A DNA stretch of 64,000 nucleotides from positions 62,001 to 126,000 of the forward strand of contig CASEOO010000030.1 of NCBI GenBank assembly GCA_949289565.1, given 5' to 3'. A program made the translations under genes and the position numbers. Positions 18,152 through 26,054 of the stretch are shown piece by piece (position 1 is the first letter of the stretch; each line of letters starts with the position of its first letter). The DNA is from an uncultured Bacteroidales bacterium. GTDB taxonomy: Bacteria > Bacteroidota > Bacteroidia > Bacteroidales > UBA932. The notes below the pieces were generated by a model that made no database searches, had not been told where the DNA came from, and saw only the letters and a list, made by a program, of their open reading frames with translations.

Positions 18152-19326
18152 GAGGCTTCTGTTACATAATGCTGGCTTCGCTTATGTTTTTCGGGCAAGC
18201 CATGTGCGCATATGCTCAGGATACTGCGGAGTATGAGAAGCGCAAGGCGAAGCTGGAGAAAGATATTGAACTGCTTGACCGCCAGCTGGATGAAATTGTC
18301 TCACGCAGCCGTGGCGAGCTGGCCCGCCTGACATTGGTCAGGGCGAAAGTGTCAGGCAGGAAAGCCTTGATAAAGGAAAGTGACAGGCAGATCCGGAGAT
18401 ATTCTGATGAGATCTATCTGACACAGAAGAAGATAAACAGGATGAATGCTGAACTGGACACTCTTTCCTTATATTATGAGAAACTCATCAGGAGCGCCTA
18501 CAAGAATCGGGATGCCCGTGTATGGTATATGTATATTTTAGCCAGCGATGATCTGGGCCAGGCGTTCAGGCGGTACAGCTATTTCAGGAATCTTTCATCC
18601 CAGGCCAGAGCGCAGGGTGAAAGAATCCGCACCGCCAGGCAGGCTCTGGAAGATGAGAGGTCCAGGCTGAGAATTCTCAAGGCAGATGCTGAGGAGGTGA
18701 GGAAAAGCAGACAGGCGGAATTGGTGTCCCTGCAGAAAGAAGAGTCAGAGATAGTTTCCATTGTAGCCCAGCTTAAAAAGAACAGGGCCAGATATGAGAA
18801 AGAACTTGCCGCCAAGAAGAAGCAGGTCGAGGCCTTGGACAGGAAAATCGAGCAGATTATCCGTGAGGCGATGAAAGCGTCCCAGTCCAAAGGTGCAAAG
18901 CAGGAGATTGATTACAAACTGGCAGAGGAGTTCTCCAAGAACAAAGGAAAGCTTCCATGGCCTGTGCAGGGTGTGGTTGTGGACCGCTTCGGCCAGCATT
19001 ATCATCCGGTGTTCACGAATGTCAAACTGCCTTTCAACAACGGCATATCGATAGCTGTGTCCAAGGGGGCTGAAGTGAGCGCCGTATTCAACGGAGTAGT
19101 CAAGCAGATAGTGGTTATGCCAGGATACAACCAGTGTGTGCTGGTGCAGCATGGAAATTATTTCTCGTTCTATTGCAAACTTAAAACCACTGCTGTCAAG
19201 CCTGGAGACCAAGTGAAAACCGGGCAGAGGATAGGCACAGTGGACACTATCGGCGGAGAAACGCAGCTGCATTTTCAGATTTGGCAAGGCTCGAAGCCTC
19301 AGAATCCTGAGTCGTGGCTGCGGTGA
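18148..19326 (+). CDS. EnvC-like murein hydrolase activator with degenerate LytM domain
   Basis: Length 392 residues: signal peptide (residues 1-25, ending CAYAQD), a long coiled coil (about 27-255, rich in Lys/Glu/Arg), then a C-terminal LytM/M23 domain from about 265. In active M23 peptidases zinc is held by H...D and HxH. Here the first pair reads LPFNNGISIAV, with neither the expected His nor Asp, and the usual YxHL reads YCKLK; only LHFQI is kept. It is therefore probably not a peptidase but an amidase activator, like E. coli EnvC or NlpD, acting at the septum. It is translationally coupled (ATGA) to the TPR gene. Confidence 0.87.
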   Translation: MRGFCYIMLASLMFFGQAMCAYAQDTAEYEKRKAKLEKDIELLDRQLDEIVSRSRGELARLTLVRAKVSGRKALIKESDRQIRRYSDEIYLTQKKINRMNAELDTLSLYYEKLIRSAYKNRDARVWYMYILASDDLGQAFRRYSYFRNLSSQARAQGERIRTARQALEDERSRLRILKADAEEVRKSRQAELVSLQKEESEIVSIVAQLKKNRARYEKELAAKKKQVEALDRKIEQIIREAMKASQSKGAKQEIDYKLAEEFSKNKGKLPWPVQGVVVDRFGQHYHPVFTNVKLPFNNGISIAVSKGAEVSAVFNGVVKQIVVMPGYNQCVLVQHGNYFSFYCKLKTTAVKPGDQVKTGQRIGTVDTIGGETQLHFQIWQGSKPQNPESWLR

Positions 19327-19349
19327 CAGAAAACAAGACGGATAAGACA

Positions 19350-20819
19350 ATGAAAAAAACAGTTTTTTTGACCGGCGCCACCGGAAATATGGGATGGGCC
19401 GGATTTACCGAGCTGCTGAAAAAGAAAGACAGGTTCAATATACGTGTCATAGCGCGGCCGAGCCGGAAAAATAAGAAAAAGCTCGCACCATATATGAATG
19501 ATCCTTCGGTGACTGTCGTATGGGGCGACCTTACTTCTTATGACGATGTGCTGAAAGGCGTGGAGGGTGCGGATTTCGTTCTGCATGTAGGCGGCATGGT
19601 GTCACCGGCCGCAGATTATTATCCGGAGAAGACATTGAAGACAAATGTGTCTGCGGCCGAGAATATTGTGAAGGCTGTGCTTGCGCAGCCTGAACACGAT
19701 AATATCAAGGTAGTGTATATCGGATCTGTGGCTCAGTGCGGCGACAGGATGCCTCCTATGCACTGGGGTGAAGCCGGCGAGCCTGTCTACGCGAGCAAGT
19801 TTGACAAATATTCGGTGTCGAAGTGTATCGCAGAGCGCGTGATTGCCGATTCAGGCATCAGATGGTGGGTGTCTCTCCGTCAGACTGGAATTCTGTATCC
19901 AGGCATTTTCAAGCAGATAAATCCCACGGCTTTTCATGTGCCTGTCCGCGGAGTCCTGGAATGGGCGACGGTGGAGGATTCAGGCCGTGTGCTGGCCAAT
20001 GTCGTCGAGGACTGGGTGCCGGACGAGTTCTGGAACAGGTTCTACAATATCAGCAGCGGGGAAGAGTACCGTCTCGTCAACTATGACTTCGAGAATATGC
20101 TCCTCAAGCCGCTGGGCATAAGTTCGGTGGAAAAAGTGTTTGAACCGCAATGGTTTGCCACCCGGAATTTTCATGGAATGTGGTACAAAGATGCAGATAT
20201 CCTGGAGAATTACCTTCATTTCAGAGCCAATATTCCAGTGGATGAATATTTCAGGAGCCTGGCGGCGCGCCTTCCATGGTATTATTCTCTCGCCCGTATC
20301 GTCCCTGCTTGCCTGATCAAGGCATTCTTGAAGCCTCTGGCATTTGAGGACGGTCTCGGAACTCAGTCGTGGGCAAAAAATGACGAGGAGAAGCTGAAAG
20401 CGTATTATGGTTCCCGTGAAAACTATGAAAACATCAGGTCCTGGGATCAGGCCAGGCCGTCAGCTCCGCTTGAGAAGAATCTGGAAAAGGCTCGCCAGGC
20501 TGGAGAAGCGGCAGATTTCCCGAAAGGATATGATACGTCCAAGTCCATCTACAGTCTGGATGAAGCAGAGCTGAAGTCCGCCGCCGAGTTCCGGGGAGGA
20601 AAATTTCTCGGGCCTTCTACGGCTTCCGATGCCATAGGGAAGCGCGGGTCTATGTTCGAATGGGAGTGCGAGAACGGGCACAGGTTTACATCTTCGCTCG
20701 AATATGTCCTTCTTGGAGGCGGCTGGTGTCCTGAGTGCGGCTATGACAATGTGTATTCATCCACCACTGAAAAAAACAGATTTATTTCAGCGGTATTGTC
20801 GCCACAGTCCCGGGGATGA
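19350..20819 (+). CDS. NAD-dependent epimerase/dehydratase with C-terminal zinc-ribbon-like tail
   Basis: The ATG at 19350 gives 489 residues. An extended SDR domain begins at once with the nucleotide loop TGATGNMGWAG and has the catalytic YxxxK as YSVSK. After about residue 320 the sequence departs from ordinary epimerases. The last 55 residues contain WECENGHRF and WCPECGYDN, with C440, H444, C460 and C463 spaced like a zinc ribbon of the W.C..GH.W...CP.C type. I know of no standard epimerase with this tail, so the substrate is unknown. It follows envC closely; its 3' end overlaps the convergent nrdG by 38 bp, so the tail coding region doubles as the antisense of nrdG. Confidence 0.82.
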   Translation: MKKTVFLTGATGNMGWAGFTELLKKKDRFNIRVIARPSRKNKKKLAPYMNDPSVTVVWGDLTSYDDVLKGVEGADFVLHVGGMVSPAADYYPEKTLKTNVSAAENIVKAVLAQPEHDNIKVVYIGSVAQCGDRMPPMHWGEAGEPVYASKFDKYSVSKCIAERVIADSGIRWWVSLRQTGILYPGIFKQINPTAFHVPVRGVLEWATVEDSGRVLANVVEDWVPDEFWNRFYNISSGEEYRLVNYDFENMLLKPLGISSVEKVFEPQWFATRNFHGMWYKDADILENYLHFRANIPVDEYFRSLAARLPWYYSLARIVPACLIKAFLKPLAFEDGLGTQSWAKNDEEKLKAYYGSRENYENIRSWDQARPSAPLEKNLEKARQAGEAADFPKGYDTSKSIYSLDEAELKSAAEFRGGKFLGPSTASDAIGKRGSMFEWECENGHRFTSSLEYVLLGGGWCPECGYDNVYSSTTEKNRFISAVLSPQSRG

Positions 20820-21288
20820 CATCTTCTTCCGGATTCCCGTGCAGATATATGATTCTCTGGTTCGAGCTGCCCCTGAAAAGCAGCTCTGTATCTCTGAGCT
20901 CCTGGATGAACGGGCCATCCACCAGCACGTCTATATACGGCAGGATTTGCGACAGCTTTTTGTCTGCCTGTATCTCTTCTATAGTGAAGCCTGTGTAGCA
21001 CCATATGGTCTTTGCAGTTTCTTCCTTGATTCTGCGTGCCAGCTCTGTAAACGCTTCGACTTGGTAAAGCGGATCTCCTCCGGTAAAAGTCACATTGCTG
21101 AATTCGTCTGACTTGACTATTTCCAGCAGCTCTTCCACTGACGCTTCATGCCCGCCGTTAAAATCCCAGGACTGAGGATTGTGACATCCGGGACAGTGAT
21201 GTGCGCATCCTGCGCAATATATAGAAGTTCGGAGACCAGGCCCGTCGGCCATGGTCTCCTCCAATATATCCAGTATCCTTATGGTCAT
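20782..21288 (-). CDS. nrdG: Anaerobic ribonucleotide reductase activating enzyme
   Basis: Radical-SAM enzyme, 168 residues, that installs the glycyl radical on NrdD under anaerobic conditions. The cluster motif CX3CX2C is present as CAHHCPGC near residue 27, within the conserved context GPGLRTSIY and CHNPQSW. TFTGGDPLYQ is the SAM-binding GGE-like motif. It starts 38 bp after the nrdD stop, so the two form an operon. Its stop overlaps the convergent epimerase gene. Confidence 0.94.
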   Translation of the reverse strand: MTIRILDILEETMADGPGLRTSIYCAGCAHHCPGCHNPQSWDFNGGHEASVEELLEIVKSDEFSNVTFTGGDPLYQVEAFTELARRIKEETAKTIWCYTGFTIEEIQADKKLSQILPYIDVLVDGPFIQELRDTELLFRGSSNQRIIYLHGNPEEDVIPGTVATIPLK

Positions 21289-21326
21289 GGCAGGATATTT
21301 CTGCGGATCTTGTTAAACTATCTATC

Positions 21327-23534
21327 TTATTTGTGGACAACGCGGTCTTTCAGTTCAGCCAGCTTAGCGCTGTTCCACCTTTCGGTCGTTCCTACCAGAT
21401 ATCCGGTAATGCGCTGCAGTTTGTCGATATGCCTGCTATGGCACTTAGGGCATTCTTCAAGATCCTCGTCTGCATTTTCGAATCCGCAGTCCATGCAGCG
21501 GTTCCTGTTATGGTTCACAGAGCCGTATCCCATATTGTACTTGTCCATCAGGTCCACTATGGCCATGATAGCTTCAGGATTGTGAGTGGCGTCGCCGTCA
21601 ATCTCGACATAGAAGATGTGTCCGCCGCCAGTCAACGCATGGTAAGGGGCTTCGACTTCCGCCTTGTGCTTAGGCGTGCAGTGATAGTACACAGGCACGT
21701 GGTTTGAATTTGTGTAGTACTCCTTGTCGGTTACGCCAGGAATGATTCCGAATTTTTTCTTGTCCATCTTCGTGAAACGCCCGGCCAGCCCTTCCGCAGG
21801 AGTGGCGAGCACGCTGAAGTTGTGCTGGTATCTTTCAGAGAACTCGTTGACCTTGTCCCTCATATAGGAAACTATCCTCAGTCCGAGCGCCTGTGATTCC
21901 TCGGATTCTCCATGATGCTTGCCAGTCAGTGCTATCAGTGCTTCTGCAAGCCCGATGAACCCTACTCCGAGTGTCCCCTGGTTGATGACAGCTTCTATGG
22001 TGTCATCTTCCTTCAGGTTTTCGCTGCCCAGCCATAATGCGCCCATCAGGAGAGGGAACTGCTTCTTGAGCGCAGTTTTCTGGAAATCAAATCTTTCGCA
22101 GAGCTGCTTGGCTGTGACGTTGAGAGCCCAGTCCAGTTTTTCGAAGAACATCTGTATCCTCTTGTTCTGGTCTGGCTCGTTCATGCATTCTATGGCCAGG
22201 CGTACGATATTTATAGTAGTAAATGAAAGATTCCCTCTGCCAATAGATGTTTTCGGTCCAAAGCGGTTTTCGAAAACCCTGGTGCGGCATCCCATCGTGG
22301 CCACTTCGTAGTTGTATCTTTCAGGGTCGTCAGCTCTCCAGAGCTCGTGCTGGTTGAACGTGGCGTCCAGGTTCAGGAAGTTCGGGAAGAATCTCCTTGC
22401 AGATACCTTGCAGGCGAATTTGTACAAGTCATAGTTCCTGTCTTCAGGCAAATAGCTCACGCCTCTTTTCTTTTTCCAGATCTGGATAGGGAAGATGGCT
22501 GTGGAGCCGTTTCCTACGCCTTCGTATGTTGTGTTGAGGATTTCCCTGATGACACAGCGCCCTTCTGCAGATGTGTCTGTACCATAATTTATAGAACTGA
22601 AAACCACTTGGTTCCCTCCTCTGGAATGAATGGAGTTCATATTGTGCACAAATGCCTCCATTGACTGGTGCACACGGCTTACAGTCATGTTGATGGCGTG
22701 CTGGACAGCTCTTTCTTCGCCCTGGATTCCTATCAGGTCTCTTTTTATATAGTCATCCAGTTCTATGTTTTTCAGATGGCTGTAGTCTATGCCCTGCATG
22801 TCGCTGATTTTGTCTATCTCCTCCTGGAATGTCTTTCTGACGAACGGGGCCATGTAAAAGTCAAATGCCGGTATGGCCTGGCCTCCATGCATTTCATTTT
22901 GCACTGTCTCCATGGAAATGCATCCCAGGATGCTGGCTGTCTCTATCCTTTTTGCCGGCCTGGATTCGCCGTGGCCTGCAAAGAAACCGTTTTTCAGAAT
23001 CTTGTCCAGAGGATGCTGCACGCATGTGAGGCTTTTGGTAGGGTAGTAGTCCTTGTCATGAATATGGATATATCCGTTTTTCACGGCATCCTTTACATCT
23101 TCCGACAGCAGGCATTCGTCCACAAACGACTTGGTGGACTCAGATGCGAACTTCATCATCATCCCGGCTGGCGTGTCGGCATTCATATTGGCATTTTCAC
23201 GGGTCACGTCAGTAGCCTGCGCCTCTATGATTTCCTTGAATATTTCACGTGATTTAGCCTTTCTGGCCAGATTCCGCTGGTTTCTGTAGGCAATGTATTT
23301 TTTCGCAACCTCCTTTCTCGGACTGTTCATCAGCTCCATCTCGACATGGTCCTGGATGTCCTCCACGCTCATGCTTTCTGTATCAATCTTCGATATTGTT
23401 GCAGCAATCTCTGCCGCCAGGACTATGTCTTCGCCTTCCTCAGTGACATCCATAGCCTTCAGCACGGCATCTACAATCTTTCTCTTGTCGAAGTCGACAA
23501 TGCGCCCGTCTCTCTTGATAACAAATTTGACCAT
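21327..23534 (-). CDS. nrdD: Anaerobic ribonucleoside-triphosphate reductase
   Basis: Class III reductase, 735 residues, making deoxynucleotides from NTPs without oxygen. An N-terminal ATP-cone (VIKRDGRIVDFDKRKIVDAV) gives allosteric control. Near the C-terminus four zinc cysteines appear as CMDCG and CPKCH, followed by RITGYLVGTTERW, where the glycine carries the radical. The adjacent nrdG is the activase. Its presence shows that the organism can grow without oxygen, fitting a gut anaerobe. The promoter is near 23643, leaving a leader of about 100 nt. Confidence 0.96.
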   Translation of the reverse strand: MVKFVIKRDGRIVDFDKRKIVDAVLKAMDVTEEGEDIVLAAEIAATISKIDTESMSVEDIQDHVEMELMNSPRKEVAKKYIAYRNQRNLARKAKSREIFKEIIEAQATDVTRENANMNADTPAGMMMKFASESTKSFVDECLLSEDVKDAVKNGYIHIHDKDYYPTKSLTCVQHPLDKILKNGFFAGHGESRPAKRIETASILGCISMETVQNEMHGGQAIPAFDFYMAPFVRKTFQEEIDKISDMQGIDYSHLKNIELDDYIKRDLIGIQGEERAVQHAINMTVSRVHQSMEAFVHNMNSIHSRGGNQVVFSSINYGTDTSAEGRCVIREILNTTYEGVGNGSTAIFPIQIWKKKRGVSYLPEDRNYDLYKFACKVSARRFFPNFLNLDATFNQHELWRADDPERYNYEVATMGCRTRVFENRFGPKTSIGRGNLSFTTINIVRLAIECMNEPDQNKRIQMFFEKLDWALNVTAKQLCERFDFQKTALKKQFPLLMGALWLGSENLKEDDTIEAVINQGTLGVGFIGLAEALIALTGKHHGESEESQALGLRIVSYMRDKVNEFSERYQHNFSVLATPAEGLAGRFTKMDKKKFGIIPGVTDKEYYTNSNHVPVYYHCTPKHKAEVEAPYHALTGGGHIFYVEIDGDATHNPEAIMAIVDLMDKYNMGYGSVNHNRNRCMDCGFENADEDLEECPKCHSRHIDKLQRITGYLVGTTERWNSAKLAELKDRVVHK

Positions 23535-23642
23535 AATTCAGAAGCTGTTTTAATTTTCCAATATTCTGCCGATAAACTTAAACATCTCCGCAGATGTTCA
23601 ATATGCGTCGAAAAATGCCGCCGTCATCACGGACAGCAGGAG

Positions 23643-23650
23643 CAAAGATA
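23643..23650 (-). promoter_or_regulatory. -7 promoter element for nrdDG
   Basis: CAAAGATA on the plus strand is TATCTTTG on the minus strand, a perfect match to TAnnTTTG. I see no convincing pair of NrdR boxes next to it. Confidence 0.5.
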
Positions 23651-23707
23651 AACCAATTATCTTTATGATATCAGAAAGCTTTGATAAAAAGTTTTCCACA
23701 ATATAAA

Positions 23708-23741
23708 ATTGCCCTGTTAACTCGCTGGTTAACAGGGCAAT
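23708..23741 (-). terminator. Strong hairpin terminator after the phosphopantetheinyl transferase gene
   Basis: A perfect 14-bp stem (ATTGCCCTGTTAAC with its complement) and a 6-nt loop. In the minus direction it is followed by TTTATATTG. It lies 56 bp past the stop of the transferase gene and upstream of nrdD. Confidence 0.75.
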
Positions 23742-23796
23742 ATATAATTGTCAAATTTGAAAAGTTCAAAATTGGATAACAAGGCTGTTACATCGC

Positions 23797-24432
23797 CTAT
23801 CCGACCACCCATACCAGGACATGCCTGTCGAAGAAGACATAGCCGAGCTCAAATTCCTCTTCGTGCCCGTCCTTGTGCGTGAATGTAGCCTCCAGTTCGC
23901 CCTTGCCTTTAAGTGTGAATTTCTCCACTTCTATCTGTTCGGCGAAGTCGACTCTGTTCTGAGACATCCTTTTATAAATGGCTTCTTTTGCGCACCAGTA
24001 GATAGCCAGCTGCTCGTTTTTCTGGTCATCGTCGAGGTCTTCAATCTCCTCTTCGGAGAGGGCTTTTTGTTCTACGGCTGAAAAATCCCTGTCCAGAGAT
24101 TCTATGTCTATGCCGAGATCGTCCTCCTGGTGGGTGATGACTGCCACATATTTCTCGCAGTGGGTGATGCTTATGTTTGTGATGCAGTTCTCCAGGAACG
24201 GCTTGCCGTTGTCATGATGGCCGAGGTAAACTTTCTCCTCGAACATTTCGTTCAGGAGGGCTCTTACTGCCAGTTTCTGCTTCCTCAGGGAGGAACTGCG
24301 GATCAGCGAGATTTCCTCCATCTCGTCGCTTGGCACCGAGCTCATGGCTATGAGCTCGTCTTCTGATTCCGTTATCTGCCAGACTCCTATCTCCGCTTTG
24401 TTGTCAAGGGTCTTCCTTAAATATAATCCCAT
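23797..24432 (-). CDS. 4'-phosphopantetheinyl transferase superfamily protein
   Basis: Transfers phosphopantetheine from CoA to a carrier-protein serine. Length 211 residues. The family signature is clear: DLGIDIESLDRDF with the Mg-binding Asp pair near residue 110, and YWCAKEAIYKR (WxxKEAxxK) near 145. The size fits the Sfp/AcpT-like group rather than the short AcpS. In Bacteroidales this gene type often serves fatty-acid ACP or aryl polyene-like carriers; no carrier protein or synthase lies here. It may be second in a transcript with the small ORF upstream, which ends 19 bp before this start. Confidence 0.88.
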   Translation of the reverse strand: MGLYLRKTLDNKAEIGVWQITESEDELIAMSSVPSDEMEEISLIRSSSLRKQKLAVRALLNEMFEEKVYLGHHDNGKPFLENCITNISITHCEKYVAVITHQEDDLGIDIESLDRDFSAVEQKALSEEEIEDLDDDQKNEQLAIYWCAKEAIYKRMSQNRVDFAEQIEVEKFTLKGKGELEATFTHKDGHEEEFELGYVFFDRHVLVWVVG

Positions 24433-24451
24433 AGTATCAATAATTCCCGTA

Positions 24452-24652
24452 TTATGAAATGGCGCACCCGGTCATTCCTATATGCATCAATCCTGTATGT
24501 GCCGTGTAGGCGCATACATAATAGCATCCGGCTTCTTCTGCAGACCCGGATGGACAGCCAAGTATCATGAAAACGCAGTTCGACAGCGGATCGTCAGACA
24601 TCGCGTCCGCCTCTGTACCGGAAGGTTTCAATATAGGACTGGGAGGTTCCAC
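24452..24652 (-). CDS. Possible small cysteine-containing protein (66 aa), unconfirmed
   Basis: I do not recognise a family. The GTG at 24652 opens 66 codons and ends 19 bp before the phosphopantetheinyl transferase start. A perfect -7 element at 24681-24688 would start transcription near 24674, about 22 nt before this GTG, so the ORF would be first in the transcript. It has five cysteines (26, 33, 43, 47 and 63) and Gly/Ala/Ser-rich stretches such as GCPSGSAEEAGCYYVC. Against it: a non-ATG start with no clear ribosome-binding site, so the stretch could instead be a long leader. An inner ATG at codon 18 is an alternative start. Confidence 0.35.
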   Translation of the reverse strand: MEPPSPILKPSGTEADAMSDDPLSNCVFMILGCPSGSAEEAGCYYVCAYTAHTGLMHIGMTGCAIS

Positions 24653-24680
24653 TTCTTTTAATCTGTTTTGATTCAGTCTG

Positions 24681-24688
24681 CAAATATA
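24681..24688 (-). promoter_or_regulatory. -7 promoter element upstream of the small ORF and transferase gene
   Basis: CAAATATA on the plus strand is TATATTTG on the minus strand, matching TAnnTTTG. Its placement 240 nt ahead of the transferase start suggests either a long leader or a small gene in between. Confidence 0.55.
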
Positions 24689-24791
24689 GTTATTTTTTAA
24701 ATCAAGCCTTATTTATTTACGAAAAATATCTCCTCAGGAATCTTTTGAGAAATAATCATGTTCAAATTTTACTTAGAGTCAAAGAAATTAT

Positions 24792-24799
24792 TATATTTG
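24792..24799 (+). promoter_or_regulatory. -7 promoter element for mdh
   Basis: TATATTTG matches TAnnTTTG. It gives a leader of about 83 nt before the mdh ATG. Confidence 0.55.
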
Positions 24800-24888
24800 T
24801 CAGATTGTTGAACGATTCAGAGCTCCTTGCCGTCATTGTCCGGCAGGACAGGGAAAGAATAGATAAATTGCTTAAAATATAGTGTATT

Positions 24889-25884
24889 ATGGATTTTCTG
24901 ACTAATGAAAAATTGACTATCATCGGTGCGGCCGGAATGATCGGGTCGAATATGGCCCAGACTGCCATGATGATGAAGCTTACTCCAAATCTTTGCCTTT
25001 ATGACCCGTTTGCCTCTGGGTTGAAAGGTGTGGCAGAGGAAATGTACCATTGTGCATTTGACGGAGCCGAAATCACTTATACTGATGATATCAAAGAGGC
25101 TTTGACAGGCGCTAAATATGTGGTTTCTTCAGGCGGCGCTCCGCGTAAGCAGGGCATGACTCGCGAAGACTTGCTCAAAGGCAACTGCGAAATTGCAGAG
25201 CAGCTTGGAAAGGATATCAAGTCTTATTGCCCGGATGTGAAGCATGTGGTCATTATCTTCAACCCTGCCGACCTGACCGGTCTTGTCACTCTTCTCCATT
25301 CAGGGCTGAAGCCTTCCCAGCTCACTACTTTGGCTGCGCTTGATTCCACCAGGCTGCAGAGCGCCCTTGCCCAGGAGTTCGGCGTTCAGCAGAGCAAGGT
25401 GACAGGATGCCATACATATGGCGGGCACGGCGAGCAGATGGCAGTGTTTGCTTCAGAGGCCAAGGTCGACGGCGTGCCTTTCACTGAGCTTCTCGGCTCC
25501 AAGCTCCCGTTTGTAAAGTGGGATGAAATCAAAGGCGATGTCATCCAGGGCGGAAAGAAGATTATCGAGCTCAGAGGCCGTTCATCATTCCAGAGCCCTG
25601 CATATGTGTCTATCGAGATGATAGCCGCGGCTATGGGCGGCAAGCCGTTCACCTGGCCAGCAGGATGCTATGTGAATACTCCTAAGTATCACAATGTGAT
25701 GATGGCTATGCCGACAGTTATCGACGGCACAGGTGTCCACTATTCAGAAGTAAAGGGTACAGCTGAAGAGATGGCCGCGCTTGATGCTTCTTACGAGCAT
25801 CTCTGCAAGATGCGTGACGAGATCATCGGCCTGAACATTATCCCTGCTATCGAGGATTGGAAGACAGTGAATCCGAATCTCTGA
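24889..25884 (+). CDS. mdh: Malate dehydrogenase
   Basis: Oxidises malate to oxaloacetate, or the reverse in the reductive branch to fumarate and succinate used by Bacteroidales. Length 331 residues. The NAD loop is IIGAAGMIGSNMAQ near the N-terminus, and the Asp of LCLYDPF binds the cofactor ribose. The substrate Arg motif is within GAPRKQGMTREDLL, and the catalytic His lies in TGCHTYGGHGEQM. This is the long Bacteroidales type. It is a single-gene transcript with promoter at 24792 and terminator at 25909. Confidence 0.95.
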   Translation: MDFLTNEKLTIIGAAGMIGSNMAQTAMMMKLTPNLCLYDPFASGLKGVAEEMYHCAFDGAEITYTDDIKEALTGAKYVVSSGGAPRKQGMTREDLLKGNCEIAEQLGKDIKSYCPDVKHVVIIFNPADLTGLVTLLHSGLKPSQLTTLAALDSTRLQSALAQEFGVQQSKVTGCHTYGGHGEQMAVFASEAKVDGVPFTELLGSKLPFVKWDEIKGDVIQGGKKIIELRGRSSFQSPAYVSIEMIAAAMGGKPFTWPAGCYVNTPKYHNVMMAMPTVIDGTGVHYSEVKGTAEEMAALDASYEHLCKMRDEIIGLNIIPAIEDWKTVNPNL

Positions 25885-25908
25885 CGGATGCAAGGTATTT
25901 AACTTTTC

Positions 25909-25943
25909 AGAATTGCGGCGTCACGGCGCCGCAATTCTTTTTT
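25909..25943 (+). terminator. Terminator of mdh
   Basis: A perfect 12-bp stem (AGAATTGCGGCG and its complement), a 6-nt loop TCACGG, then a run of Ts to 25943. A textbook rho-independent terminator 25 bp after the mdh stop. Confidence 0.9.
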
Positions 25944-26000
25944 ATGGCTGTAAAAGTCGTCTATTTTGGAAAAAAGTTTAGAGTTGACGTTAAAATTGTT

Positions 26001-26008
26001 TATTTTTG
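26001..26008 (+). promoter_or_regulatory. -7 promoter element for tkt
   Basis: TATTTTTG matches TAnnTTTG; leader of about 40 nt to the ATG at 26055. Confidence 0.55.
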
Positions 26009-26054
26009 AGGGCCATTTGGTGTTTATACGATGAATTATTAGTCAACTGTAGTC

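Larger units (their letters stand above)
24653..24888. other. AT-rich divergent promoter region between the transferase gene and mdh
   Basis: The gap holds two facing-away -7 elements (24681-24688 minus, 24792-24799 plus) in AT-rich DNA. I see no further gene, RNA or repeat in it. The mdh leader (24806-24888) shows no obvious riboswitch fold. Confidence 0.5.

Noticed and set aside
22668..23252. A 194-codon plus-strand ORF opposite nrdD.
   Set aside because: It is a shadow of nrdD, one of the most conserved enzymes in the window.
23696..23715. A possible NrdR box upstream of nrdD (CCACAATATAAAATTG).
   Set aside because: Only one weak half-match is present; it overlaps the transferase terminator, and NrdR boxes come in pairs.
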